This document shows, in pieces, positions 1 to 7,412 of a DNA stretch of 10,210 nt. This stretch comes from Cloacimonetes bacterium UBA6081. Its GTDB lineage: Bacteria; Cloacimonadota; Cloacimonadia; Cloacimonadales; Cloacimonadaceae. Where the stretch lies: contig DIXL01000023.1 in NCBI GenBank assembly GCA_002428685.1, positions 1 through 10,210 of the forward strand, read 5' to 3'. Below the pieces are notes generated by a model. The model was given only the letters and a program-made list of their open reading frames with translations, made no database searches and was not told the DNA's origin. The position numbers were made by a program, and so were the translations under genes. How positions within the stretch are numbered: position 1 is the stretch's first letter; every line of letters starts with the position of its first letter.

Positions 1-102
1 AAGAAGAGGATTCTAAGCATGCAACAACAGACAATTTGCTTCAACATTATGCCATCCGTACGGGATTATCAAGGGCTGGATTCCCGCCTCCGCGGGAACG
101 AC
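1..102 (+). repeat. Partial, diverged copy of the ~137-bp palindromic MITE-like repeat
   Basis: The right half matches the two full copies at 7570-7708 and 9896-10032. It has the CATCC-TACGGGA block, then AAGGGCTGGATTCCCGCC, then the terminal CTCCGCGGGAACGAC, with the inner palindrome TTCCCGC/GCGGGAA. Weaker similarity (for example TTGCTTCAACATT against TTGCCTCAACATT) runs left to about base 30. The left terminal repeat is not visible and would lie beyond the window edge or has decayed. Orientation is the same as the 9896-10032 copy and opposite to the 7570-7708 copy. The open frame across it (19-243) reads the peptide GLDSRLRGND, which simply translates the repeat and is not a gene. Confidence 0.75.
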
Positions 103-168
103 AACTTCAGAGCAGGTTTTAAGAGATCATACATTCAGATAGTTTTGCACTCTTCCTTCTTACCATTC

Positions 169-225
169 CCATATCAATGCCATATCATTTTCAATATTAT
201 TGGGAATGATATGGCATTGATATGG
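169..225. repeat. Long perfect inverted repeat (21-bp arms, 15-nt loop)
   Basis: Bases 169-189 and 205-225 are perfect reverse complements, with a core of ATGCCATATCATT facing AATGATATGGCAT. The right arm also contains an 11-bp tandem direct repeat, TGATATGGCAT at 207-217 and 218-228. As RNA it would form a very stable hairpin. No T-tract follows, so it is not a classic intrinsic terminator. It lies upstream of the Ehr operon and just right of a MITE-like copy. It could be an operator for a dimeric regulator, a transcript-processing hairpin or a small palindromic repeat element. The sequence does not decide between these. Confidence 0.7.
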
Positions 226-250
226 CATTGCAAGCAAGGGTGAGGAAATA

Positions 251-415
251 TTGCATTTCGCCTCCGATAACTACTCCGGAAGCTTGCTACTGCCTGATTC
301 ACAGCAAAAAAAACTCTGGCAAAACATGAAAATAACTGGACAAAAAGGTGCCGGGCAGATTTATTGCCTGTCGGACTATGAAACAGCTCAGAAATATTGC
401 ATAGTAGAAAAATGA
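251..415 (+). CDS. Possible small protein (54 aa, TTG start) or gene remnant upstream of the Ehr operon
   Basis: An open frame runs from TTG 251 to TGA 413-415. A purine-rich GAGGA (242-246) sits 4 nt before the TTG, which supports translation. The frame ends 11 nt before the large-subunit start, so it could be the first gene of the operon. The product is soluble, with no membrane segment, and carries two cysteines near its C-terminus (in IYCLS and KYCIV). Its first residues, HFASDNYSG, resemble the conserved N-terminus of low-specificity threonine aldolases (FASDN-x-SG, pyridoxal-phosphate enzymes), but the rest does not look like that family. It could be a remnant left by an internal deletion, a genuine small protein or chance. 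A shorter version from ATG 326 (29 aa) is possible. Confidence 0.33.
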   Translation: MHFASDNYSGSLLLPDSQQKKLWQNMKITGQKGAGQIYCLSDYETAQKYCIVEK

Positions 416-426
416 AATAGGGAACG

Positions 427-1854
427 ATGAAGAATCCACTTTGTATGGAACAGCCAGAAATGTTAGAAAACGATGTTTTCTTTTCCCGGATTATAGCTCT
501 TTGCCAATCCGGCTTTTATCCATTGTGCCTGTTTGGCTCGCAAACTAAGGTTCTCTATTGCGTTTTGGGGTATAGTGGCAAACTGGAAGTTTTGACCACT
601 TCTTTCCCTCCCGGAAATAATTATTCCAGCCTGAGTGTTGAATTCCCTGCATTTCTGATTTTTGAACGCCTTTTATATGAAGAATATGGCCTTGAACCCC
701 TTGGCCATCCCTGGTTGAAACCTGTGCGCTGTTACAAAAACAGCAGCTTAAAAACCTATCCCTTCTTTAGCAGCAAGACTCCCCTATTGCATGAAGTGGG
801 AGTTGGCCCGGTTCATGCTGGCGTTATCGAGCCTGGTCATTTTCGCTTTAGTTGTTGTGGTGAAAAGGTGGAGTATCTGGAAATCCAGCTTGGTTACCAG
901 CACAGAGGCGTGGAAAAGCTTTTTACCAAGGGCGATATATGGGACAAAGTTAGCTTGGCAGAAAGCATAGCCGGCGATACAGCAATTGGACATAGTCTGG
1001 CATATTGCTCTGTGGTGGAATCCCTTACGGACACGATACCGGCAGCAATGCCAGTTAGAATAATCGCATTGGAACTCGAACGCATTGCGATGCATCTTTC
1101 TGTGTTATCTGCACTTGCCGGAGATGTGGCCTATATAATGGGACAAAATCTGTTTGCAGCGTTGCGTACCACAGTCATAAATTCATCCCTTGCATTATGT
1201 GGAAGCAGATTTGGCAAAAGATGGCTGTGCCCCGGAGGAGTCAACTATGGCATCTCTGCTGCTCAGAAAGAAGCCATGCAAAATGTTTTGACTCAAGCAA
1301 AAAAACAGATTATCTTCACCGCGGAAGCCATGCTATCCGAAACCAGTGTGCTATCCCGCTTTGATGACACTGGAATTGTCTCCTCCGAACTATCACTGCT
1401 ATATGGTTTTACAGGCGTTATCGCTAAAGCAGCTGGACTTGCCCTTGATGTCCGCAAAGAATTTCCGTTGATGGAAGCTGTTGATTTCATGCCTGTTACA
1501 GAATTCAGCGGTGATGTTTATGCGCGGGCCTGGGTTCGTTATAAAGAGATTATTCAATCCTTCGAAATAGTAGAAAAGCAGTTATATAATCTGCCTGATT
1601 CGTTCGATTTATGCTCCAAAATGGGAAAAGTAAAGCCAAACAACCTTGCCATTGCGATTGTGGAAGGTTTCCGGGGAAGAATTGTGCATGTGGCAAAAAC
1701 TGATCAAGACAGCGAAACAGAATTTTACCGCATCTTTGATCCTTCTCTGGTAAATTGGCAGGCATTAGCCATAGCGGTGCAGGGAGAAGGTATTTCGGAT
1801 TTCCCGCTATGCAACAAGAGTTTTGATTTATCCTACTGCGGGAGCGATTTGTAA
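427..1854 (+). CDS. Ehr (hydrogenase-related) complex large subunit, HyfG/HycE-like, without Ni ligands
   Basis: This protein (475 aa) is the counterpart of the catalytic subunit of group 4 [NiFe] hydrogenases and of NuoC+NuoD of complex I, and acts on the cytoplasmic side of the membrane arm. Residues about 1-110 form a 30-kDa-subunit (NuoC-like) domain ending in GHPWLKPVR. The 49-kDa-like domain follows, with VGPVHAGVIEPGHFRF (126-141) and GYQHRGVEKLF (156-166). Where hydrogenases have RxCGIC-x-HS, this protein reads ESIAGDTAIGHS (179-190). Where they have DPCxxC near the C-terminus it reads DFPLCNKSFDLSYCGSDL (458-475). No CxxC pair remains and there is no cleavable C-terminal extension, so NiFe insertion is not expected. 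This matches the known energy-converting hydrogenase-related (Ehr) group. The ATG at 427 follows AGGGA (419-423). The stop codon shares one base with the next start (TAATG). Its substrate is unknown. Confidence 0.92.
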   Translation: MKNPLCMEQPEMLENDVFFSRIIALCQSGFYPLCLFGSQTKVLYCVLGYSGKLEVLTTSFPPGNNYSSLSVEFPAFLIFERLLYEEYGLEPLGHPWLKPVRCYKNSSLKTYPFFSSKTPLLHEVGVGPVHAGVIEPGHFRFSCCGEKVEYLEIQLGYQHRGVEKLFTKGDIWDKVSLAESIAGDTAIGHSLAYCSVVESLTDTIPAAMPVRIIALELERIAMHLSVLSALAGDVAYIMGQNLFAALRTTVINSSLALCGSRFGKRWLCPGGVNYGISAAQKEAMQNVLTQAKKQIIFTAEAMLSETSVLSRFDDTGIVSSELSLLYGFTGVIAKAAGLALDVRKEFPLMEAVDFMPVTEFSGDVYARAWVRYKEIIQSFEIVEKQLYNLPDSFDLCSKMGKVKPNNLAIAIVEGFRGRIVHVAKTDQDSETEFYRIFDPSLVNWQALAIAVQGEGISDFPLCNKSFDLSYCGSDL

Positions 1855-2585
1855 TGCTAAACCTGGTAAAAGCAAGGCTGGCACACGGTTATCAGGCCAT
1901 TCCTAATCCTTTGAAGGCTTCCATAAACCCCGCCTTTCCTGGAGTTCCACAGTTATCGGAATCTTTAGACATGGATATGCTGAATAGCGTTTGCCCAACC
2001 AAGGCATTTTGTAACAAAGGCTTAGACTTGGGACTATGTATATTCTGTGGTGCTTGCGAAAGGAATTTTCCCCAGCAGATCAGATTTCAGCCAGATTTTC
2101 GTTTGGCTGCGGATACGCGCGAAAAACTCTTTATCCAGCCCGGTCAAAAAGACTATGTGGAAAAAGCAATTAGCAGCAAATTAGCAGGTAGATTCTGCCG
2201 TTCTTTTGCCTTGCGAAACGTTTGTGCAGGTGGATGCAATGCGTGTGAACAGGAGCTTGGGGCTTGTTCAAATGTGAATTTTGACATGGGAAGATATGGA
2301 ATTGAAGTGGTAGCCTCACCCCGCCATGCTGATGCTTTGATTTTAACCGGGCCGATAACGACCAACATGGCTTATGCCTTAAACGAGACCTGGAAGGCTA
2401 TTCCAGAGGCAAAACTGCTAATTCTGAACGGAGCTTGCGCCATCAGCGGAGGCTTGTTTGCAGGTAGTGAAACCATAGACCGTTCCTTTTTAGATGAGCA
2501 CAAACCTGTTCTTTTCATTCCCGGTTGCCCTGCTCATCCACTTAGTATAATTCACGGCTTGGCCAGCCTGATGGGGCAAAAATGA
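1854..2585 (+). CDS. Ehr electron-transfer subunit: ferredoxin domain fused to NuoB/HyfI-like small subunit
   Basis: A 243-aa protein that joins two subunits separate in E. coli hydrogenase 4 (HyfH and HyfI). The N-terminal part (about 35-80) is a ferredoxin domain, and the rest is the NuoB-like small subunit. The small subunit has GGCNACEQE (C128, C131), FDMGRYGIEVVASPRHADALI, the Cys of NGACAISGG (C195) and that of PGCPAHP (C225). These four are the expected ligands of the proximal, N2-like [4Fe-4S] cluster. The ferredoxin part has CPTKAF (C47) and CIFCGACERNFP (C62, C65, C68), with Phe where a fourth cysteine would be. This leaves one complete cluster set instead of two. Extra cysteines at 115, 124 and 138 surround the proximal-cluster motif. 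The protein should pass electrons from a soluble donor towards the large subunit. GGGAG (1840-1844) precedes the ATG. The 3' end overlaps the next gene by 4 nt (ATGA). Confidence 0.9.
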   Translation: MLNLVKARLAHGYQAIPNPLKASINPAFPGVPQLSESLDMDMLNSVCPTKAFCNKGLDLGLCIFCGACERNFPQQIRFQPDFRLAADTREKLFIQPGQKDYVEKAISSKLAGRFCRSFALRNVCAGGCNACEQELGACSNVNFDMGRYGIEVVASPRHADALILTGPITTNMAYALNETWKAIPEAKLLILNGACAISGGLFAGSETIDRSFLDEHKPVLFIPGCPAHPLSIIHGLASLMGQK

Positions 2586-4498
2586 ACGTAGGTTTTATTA
2601 TTCTGCTGTTAGCACTGCTGCCTGCTTTGTTTAAGCGTTCTGGTTGGTTTACCGCACTGTGGATTGCTGCTTCGCTGGTTTTGGGTTATGACTATGCCCG
2701 TGTGTTTTTTGGCAATGATAGCTATAGTTATCTGCTATCAACTCCCGGGATGTTGGGTGTAATTCCACTTGGGTTGAACAAGTTATCGGCCTTCTTTGGG
2801 CTTATCTTTTCCTTGGGTTTGCCGTTGGGAATACTCTACGGACATTTTTATCTGAAACAACATCACAGCATCGGCATAAGCTCTCATCTTTTCTGGTTGG
2901 GCGTGATGGGAATTTCCATGCATGGGTTATTGTGGATGCAGCATAGCGTTTTGTTTTTTATGTTTTGGGAACTAATGAGCCTGTCATCCTTTTTCTGCGT
3001 GATTCAAGACCGTTCTCACAGCTTGAAAGCCGGGCTGAACTATCTGATAACCATGCAGATTGGTGCGGCTTTTTTGATTGCGGGGTTTGCCCTAAACTAT
3101 TTGCATAGCGGAAGTTTTGATTTTAGTCATTTTGCGGGAATGGGCAGATTGCCCTTGATGCTGCTGTTGATAGGTTTTGCCTTTAAAGCAGGATTCTTTC
3201 CATTCTATTCATGGTTGCCTCAGGCTCATCCGGTTGCCCCATCACATGTTTCGGGAATCATGAGCGGACTGATGATAAAAACTGGTCTTTATGGCATTAT
3301 AGCCCTTATTAGTTGCAATCAATTTACCCTTGCCGAAATTGCCATATTTGCCTTGATTGGCTTGTTATCTGCCTTTTTGGGAGTAATTCACTGCTTGGTG
3401 GAAAGCAATCTGAAAAGTGCTTTGGCCTATTCTTCCATAGAAAACATGGGAATAATCGGCTTGGGACTTTGTATTGGTTTGTTGGGCAAGCTGACCGGCC
3501 ATCCTGTTATGCAAACTCTTGGTTTTGTAGGTGCTATGCTTCACACCCTGTTTCATAGTATATTTAAACCTCTCTTGTTCTATCTTTCCGGCAATGTTTT
3601 ATGCGCAACCGGAACCTTGAATATTGACGAGTTGGGTGGATTGAAAAAGAAATTGCCCGTTACAGCCAAGTTGTTTTTACTGGGTGTATTAGCCATCTCA
3701 GCTTTGCCTTTGGGAAATGGCTTCATCAGTGAATTTGCCATACTGATGGGATCATTCAATGGTTTGCAAAACGCCAGTTTGCCAGCCTTGATTATAAGTA
3801 TCAGCATTTTAGCTGGAATTACATTTGTAGGTGCCTTAGCACTGATCGCTTTCACCAAATTATATGCCATCATCTTTCAAGGTGAAGCAAGAAGTAGTAA
3901 GACCATAGCTGCAAAAGAAAGCGGAATAGGGATGCTGGTTTCGCCTATAATCCTGGGATTTCTGGTTCTGCTTACCGGCATTTTTGGGAATCTTGCTTTG
4001 TGGTTCATAAGACCTGTGCTAGGCTGGATGAATCTTGATCCCCGCATTATTAACAGTAACTTAGGCCTCCATTATCAGTCCTTTACCGTGGTTTTCAGTA
4101 TTCTATTATTGCTTATGGGCTTATTGTGGCTGATTCGCAGATTATACGTTAAAGAGCAAACCAATCCCACTTGGGGCTGTGGCTACCATTTGCCAAATCC
4201 AAAGATGCAGTACAGTTCCATGGCCTACGTTCAGCCCTTGGAGTATTTCCTGAAGCCATTTATCCTGATTCCCCACAAGCGAGAGCTGGATAACGCGGCT
4301 TTTCCAAAGTCTTTGCAATACTCGGAAGAGCTGAAAGATTTCCTTTTCAGTTTAGTAATTTTGCCTCTTACTAAGATGATAGACAGATTCTTAAAATTGT
4401 TCAATAAAATTCATGATGGCAAAACCAGCAGCTATATTGCCTATAGTCTTGGCTTTTTAGTTTTAATGTTAATCTGGGTTTTACGAGTAGCCAAATGA
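2582..4498 (+). CDS. Ehr membrane subunit, HyfB-like antiporter-type (NuoL/MrpA family)
   Basis: This 638-aa polytopic protein (roughly 16 membrane helices) belongs to the proton-conducting antiporter-like family of complex I and group 4 hydrogenases. The central domain (about 120-430) carries the usual signatures. They are the TM5 glutamate in FMFWELMSLSSFF (E130), the TM7 lysine in GFAFKAGFFPFYSWLPQAHP (K202), the following lysine in MIKTGLYG (K233), and LAYSSIENMG (281-290). The C-terminal WGCGYHLPNPKMQYSSMAY block (531-549) is typical of HyfB/HycC rather than NuoL. The length is close to other HyfB proteins. All key ion-path residues are present, so this subunit looks able to translocate H+ or Na+; the ion cannot be read from the sequence. 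It overlaps both neighbours by 4 nt (ATGA), which suggests translational coupling. Confidence 0.92.
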   Translation: MNVGFIILLLALLPALFKRSGWFTALWIAASLVLGYDYARVFFGNDSYSYLLSTPGMLGVIPLGLNKLSAFFGLIFSLGLPLGILYGHFYLKQHHSIGISSHLFWLGVMGISMHGLLWMQHSVLFFMFWELMSLSSFFCVIQDRSHSLKAGLNYLITMQIGAAFLIAGFALNYLHSGSFDFSHFAGMGRLPLMLLLIGFAFKAGFFPFYSWLPQAHPVAPSHVSGIMSGLMIKTGLYGIIALISCNQFTLAEIAIFALIGLLSAFLGVIHCLVESNLKSALAYSSIENMGIIGLGLCIGLLGKLTGHPVMQTLGFVGAMLHTLFHSIFKPLLFYLSGNVLCATGTLNIDELGGLKKKLPVTAKLFLLGVLAISALPLGNGFISEFAILMGSFNGLQNASLPALIISISILAGITFVGALALIAFTKLYAIIFQGEARSSKTIAAKESGIGMLVSPIILGFLVLLTGIFGNLALWFIRPVLGWMNLDPRIINSNLGLHYQSFTVVFSILLLLMGLLWLIRRLYVKEQTNPTWGCGYHLPNPKMQYSSMAYVQPLEYFLKPFILIPHKRELDNAAFPKSLQYSEELKDFLFSLVILPLTKMIDRFLKLFNKIHDGKTSSYIAYSLGFLVLMLIWVLRVAK

Positions 4499-5406
4499 TT
4501 GTGAACCTCATTGCACTTATCTTTTTGCCCTTGTTGCTACCTGGAATAATAAACAAAACCAAGGCAATTATGGTGGGACGGAAAGGTCAAAGCCTTTTAC
4601 AGCCGTTGTTTAATGTTGTCAAGCTGTTGCAAAAAGGCGAAGTTCTCAGTCAAACTGCCGGCAGCATTACCCAATATGCGCCCATTTTAGCACTATCTGC
4701 TACAGTTTGTTCAGCCCTGTTTATCCCTTTTTTTAGCCGGAATCCCATTATCGGTTTTAAAGGAGATTTCCTCCTGTTTATTTATCTCTTAGCTCTGGCC
4801 AAGGGTGTAATGGCCTTAGCTGCCATGGATAGCGGCAGCAGTTTTGAGGGAATGGGCACCAGCCGTGAAATGAGTTACACGGCCTTTTTGGAACCAGCTT
4901 TCATGCTTGTAATTGCCTCTCTGATCTATGGTGGAAAGCTGCTGCCGATGGCAGAGATGTTTTCGCGGCACAGCATAGATTTTAATGAGATCTGGAGCCT
5001 TATCGTGGCAATCATGACCGCTATGGCTTTGTTTATAATGCTTTTGGTAGAAGCTGCACGGGTGCCCTTTGATGACCCCAACACACATTTGGAACTAACT
5101 ATGATTCACGAGGTTATGGTACTGGACTACAGCGGATTCTCTTTGGCATTAATCCACTACTCTGCCTCACTTAAAATGCTGATCTATGCATCTTTGATTG
5201 CGCATTTGCTGCTTCCCCCCAATATTTACCTGACTCCTCTGTTTTATATTGCCGCCCTTATTATAATAGCCGTTTCAATAGGAATTTTGGAAAGCCTGAT
5301 GGCCAGATTCCGAATGAACCGCAACTTGGAACTTGTCCTGGTGCCTGTCTCTATTTCACTCTTGGTAATGGCAGCATTGATAGCCAGAAATGTGGGAGGC
5401 TGGTGA
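4495..5406 (+). CDS. Ehr membrane subunit, HyfC/HycD-like (NuoH family)
   Basis: This 303-aa, roughly eight-helix membrane protein is the NuoH counterpart that joins the soluble module to the antiporter-like subunits. Family motifs are LLQPLFNVVKLLQKGEV (34-50), GTSREMSYTAFLEPAF (121-136) and EAARVPFDDPNTHLEL (186-201), the last followed by TMIHEVM. The acidic cluster in this last block corresponds to the charged loop that in complex I links the interface cavity to the proton path. The length matches HyfC and HycD (slightly over 300 aa). The start ATG lies inside the end of the HyfB-like gene (ATGA overlap). There is no strong separate Shine-Dalgarno, which fits coupling. I see no truncation or unusual residues. 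Confidence 0.93.
   Translation: MIVNLIALIFLPLLLPGIINKTKAIMVGRKGQSLLQPLFNVVKLLQKGEVLSQTAGSITQYAPILALSATVCSALFIPFFSRNPIIGFKGDFLLFIYLLALAKGVMALAAMDSGSSFEGMGTSREMSYTAFLEPAFMLVIASLIYGGKLLPMAEMFSRHSIDFNEIWSLIVAIMTAMALFIMLLVEAARVPFDDPNTHLELTMIHEVMVLDYSGFSLALIHYSASLKMLIYASLIAHLLLPPNIYLTPLFYIAALIIIAVSIGILESLMARFRMNRNLELVLVPVSISLLVMAALIARNVGGW
5395..5399 (+). promoter_or_regulatory. Shine-Dalgarno GGAGG that fixes the HyfE-like start
   Basis: GGAGG lies 6 nt before ATG 5406 but only 3 nt before an alternative GTG at 5403. The spacing, and the TGATG one-base stop/start overlap, favour ATG 5406. Confidence 0.6.
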
Positions 5407-6035
5407 TGTTGGAAATTTTGGTTTTGTTGTTTGGGCTTAGCTTGTTATTTGCTTCTGTAACCAATATGCTTTCTTCCTTAATCCGCATTTTAATGGCGCA
5501 GGGATTAATCTTGTTTGCCATTACGCTGTTAAAAACCACGCAGCTCAATTGGTTCAGCTTTTCCTTTATTGCGCTGGAAACCCTGATTTTTAAGGCGATT
5601 ATTATCCCCTGGTTTATCAGCGACACAATCAGGAAAAATCAAACCCATCGCGAGGTGGAAGCCAGCGTATCCAATTTCTTTTCCCTGGCCATCATGAGCT
5701 TTATCTTTGTTTTCAGTTTTGCTCTGGCTGTGTATTCTCAAACCAGATCCACCAAACTCTTTCCCCTGGAATTCGGGATCGCCTTTGCCACCATCTTAAA
5801 GGGTATATTTATCATTATAGCCAATAAAAAGCTGATAACTCATCTGGTTGGCTATTTAATTCTGGAAAATGGTGTTTTTTTGCTATCGCTATCGGCTGGA
5901 AGCCACTTACCCTACATCGTAAATCTGGGTGTTTCCATGGACATCATGATCTCCATTATGATCGCTGTGCTTTTCATCAACCGCATCAAGTCCACTTTTG
6001 ATGATGCCGATAGCCCCACTACCCTAAAGGAGTAA
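5406..6035 (+). CDS. Ehr membrane subunit, HyfE-like (NuoK/MrpC-related)
   Basis: This is a 209-aa hydrophobic protein with six or seven predicted helices. The first part holds LIRILMAQGLILF and ETLIFKAIIIPWFI, and the second part holds HLVGYLILENGVFLLSL. The Glu in the latter (LENG) is the NuoK/MrpC-type membrane glutamate. The overall layout and length match HyfE of hydrogenase 4 (about 216 aa), a subunit that spans the roles of NuoK and part of NuoJ in the membrane arm. I choose ATG 5406 over GTG 5403, which would add one residue, because of the Shine-Dalgarno spacing and the TGATG junction. The C-terminus (about 193-209) is polar and probably cytoplasmic. It ends 2 nt before the HyfF-like gene. 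Confidence 0.88.
   Translation: MLEILVLLFGLSLLFASVTNMLSSLIRILMAQGLILFAITLLKTTQLNWFSFSFIALETLIFKAIIIPWFISDTIRKNQTHREVEASVSNFFSLAIMSFIFVFSFALAVYSQTRSTKLFPLEFGIAFATILKGIFIIIANKKLITHLVGYLILENGVFLLSLSAGSHLPYIVNLGVSMDIMISIMIAVLFINRIKSTFDDADSPTTLKE
6027..6032 (+). promoter_or_regulatory. Shine-Dalgarno AAGGAG for the HyfF-like gene
   Basis: AAGGAG lies 5 nt before ATG 6038 and overlaps the end of the HyfE-like frame. It is among the strongest ribosome sites in this operon, so the last membrane gene may also be translated independently. Confidence 0.65.
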
Positions 6036-6037
6036 AG

Positions 6038-7393
6038 ATGCCCTGGCTGCTATTTGTCTATCCATTTCTGGCTGCGATTGTAGTGCTTACAATTAAACAA
6101 CAGAAGAATCTGGACAAGCTGATAATCGTGCATGCTGTTTTGCAGCTTGGGGTAGGAATTGCAGGTTATCTAAATCGTAGCTATTTAGCTCACATGGACA
6201 ATCTGGGTTTGCTGGTTTTCCTGATTACTTCCACCTTATACCTCGCGGTTGCACTTTACCGCTTTGGGACAGAACCAAATGCCCCCATAAAAAACTACCG
6301 TATTCATACGATATGCCTGATGTTTTTTGTGGCCGCCATGGATGGAGCGTGTTTGGCACAGGACTTGGGACTCATCTGGATTTTTGTGGAAGCCACAACC
6401 CTGGCTTCGGCTATGTTGATTAGTTTTGAACACTATAAATCATCTTTGGAAGCAGCCTGGAAATATTTGTTCATCTGCTCAGTTGGTATCGCTCTTGCTT
6501 TTGTTGGCATCCTGCTGTTGGTTATTGCGCAACCAGAGTATGCCAGTTTGAATGTAGATAACATGGTGGCCGGAGTGAAGCATATTTCTCCCTTCTGGCT
6601 AAAAATGGCTTTTGTTTTTATAATGGTTGGTTTTGGCACCAAGATTGGCCTTGCACCACTTCATTTTTGGTTACCCGATGCGCATTCAGAGGCTCCGGCA
6701 CCAATTTCTGCATTGCTTTCTGGAGCTTTGCTAAACACAGCCCTGATTCCTGTTTTACGCATAAACAAGCTTATGCAAGCTGCCGGCTTGGGAGCCCTTG
6801 CCCAGCAGGTTTACCTGTTTATGGGTTTTCTTTCCATCTTCATTGCGGCTGTTTTTATCTTAAAATCACAGAATTATAAGCGGGTATTAGCCTATTCATC
6901 TATTGAAAACATGGGGATTATTATGCTTGCCTTTGGGGCAGGTGGCACTGCAATTTATGCCGGTCATCTGCATATTTTGGGGCATTCACTAATTAAAGCT
7001 GCCTTCTTTTTAACCGCCGGTAATATTGTAAGCATCTACCACGATAAACAATGGCGAAACGTATCTGGTTTATTGGAAAACAACAAACCAAGCGGTTGGT
7101 TATGGTTGATAGCTTTTGCCTTTATTATCGGCATGCCTCCTTCTCCCCTGTTTTATAGTGAATTTAAAATTGCCACTGCCTTAATTCAAAACGGTCATTA
7201 TTTTGGTTTTACCGCATTCATGATACTTTTGGCCATTATTGCCTGGGCAATTGGCCGGGTAAGCCTACAAATTACGATGGGCACCGGAACACAAGCAACC
7301 AGGCTAAAAAAAGGCATGATTATTGCGCCTGCAATGCTGCTTGTTCTTGCTGCAATTATTGGAGTCTGGCTGCCAGTTCTGAACCTGCCCTAA
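6038..7393 (+). CDS. Ehr membrane subunit, HyfF-like antiporter-type (NuoM/NuoN/MrpD family)
   Basis: This 451-aa polytopic protein (about 13-14 helices) is the second antiporter-like subunit of the complex. Motifs are the TM5 glutamate in LIWIFVEATTLASAM (E118), the TM7 lysine in GFGTKIGLAPLHFWLPDAHSEAPAP (K202), LAYSSIENMGII (284-295), and HILGHSLIKAAFFLTAGNI (312-330) with K320. Where the HyfB-like subunit has MIKTG, this one reads LLNTALIPVLR (231-241). An Asn thus stands near the second lysine position, and I believe this is normal for the HyfF type. It is somewhat shorter than E. coli HyfF (about 526 aa). No third antiporter subunit (HyfD) is encoded, so the complex has two such modules. 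No clear terminator follows the stop. Confidence 0.92.
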   Translation: MPWLLFVYPFLAAIVVLTIKQQKNLDKLIIVHAVLQLGVGIAGYLNRSYLAHMDNLGLLVFLITSTLYLAVALYRFGTEPNAPIKNYRIHTICLMFFVAAMDGACLAQDLGLIWIFVEATTLASAMLISFEHYKSSLEAAWKYLFICSVGIALAFVGILLLVIAQPEYASLNVDNMVAGVKHISPFWLKMAFVFIMVGFGTKIGLAPLHFWLPDAHSEAPAPISALLSGALLNTALIPVLRINKLMQAAGLGALAQQVYLFMGFLSIFIAAVFILKSQNYKRVLAYSSIENMGIIMLAFGAGGTAIYAGHLHILGHSLIKAAFFLTAGNIVSIYHDKQWRNVSGLLENNKPSGWLWLIAFAFIIGMPPSPLFYSEFKIATALIQNGHYFGFTAFMILLAIIAWAIGRVSLQITMGTGTQATRLKKGMIIAPAMLLVLAAIIGVWLPVLNLP

Positions 7394-7412
7394 TTATAGC
7401 TGTATCCGAGAG

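Noticed and set aside
19..243. Open frame of 74 aa at the left edge
   Set aside because: It translates the partial MITE-like copy (GLDSRLRGND) and the long hairpin, has no ribosome site and shows no family features.
245..426. Sigma70 promoter for the Ehr operon
   Set aside because: Candidate -35 boxes (for example TTGCCT at 364) have no acceptable -10 at 16-18 bp. Nothing was convincing enough to list.
427..1854. Active [NiFe] hydrogenase or formate hydrogenlyase
   Set aside because: Overall similarity suggests it, but both CxxC nickel-ligand motifs and the C-terminal processing extension are missing.
427..7393. Respiratory complex I (nuo operon)
   Set aside because: The small subunit has the hydrogenase-type CxxC instead of tandem cysteines, NuoE/F/G are absent, and the membrane genes carry HyfB/C/E/F signatures.
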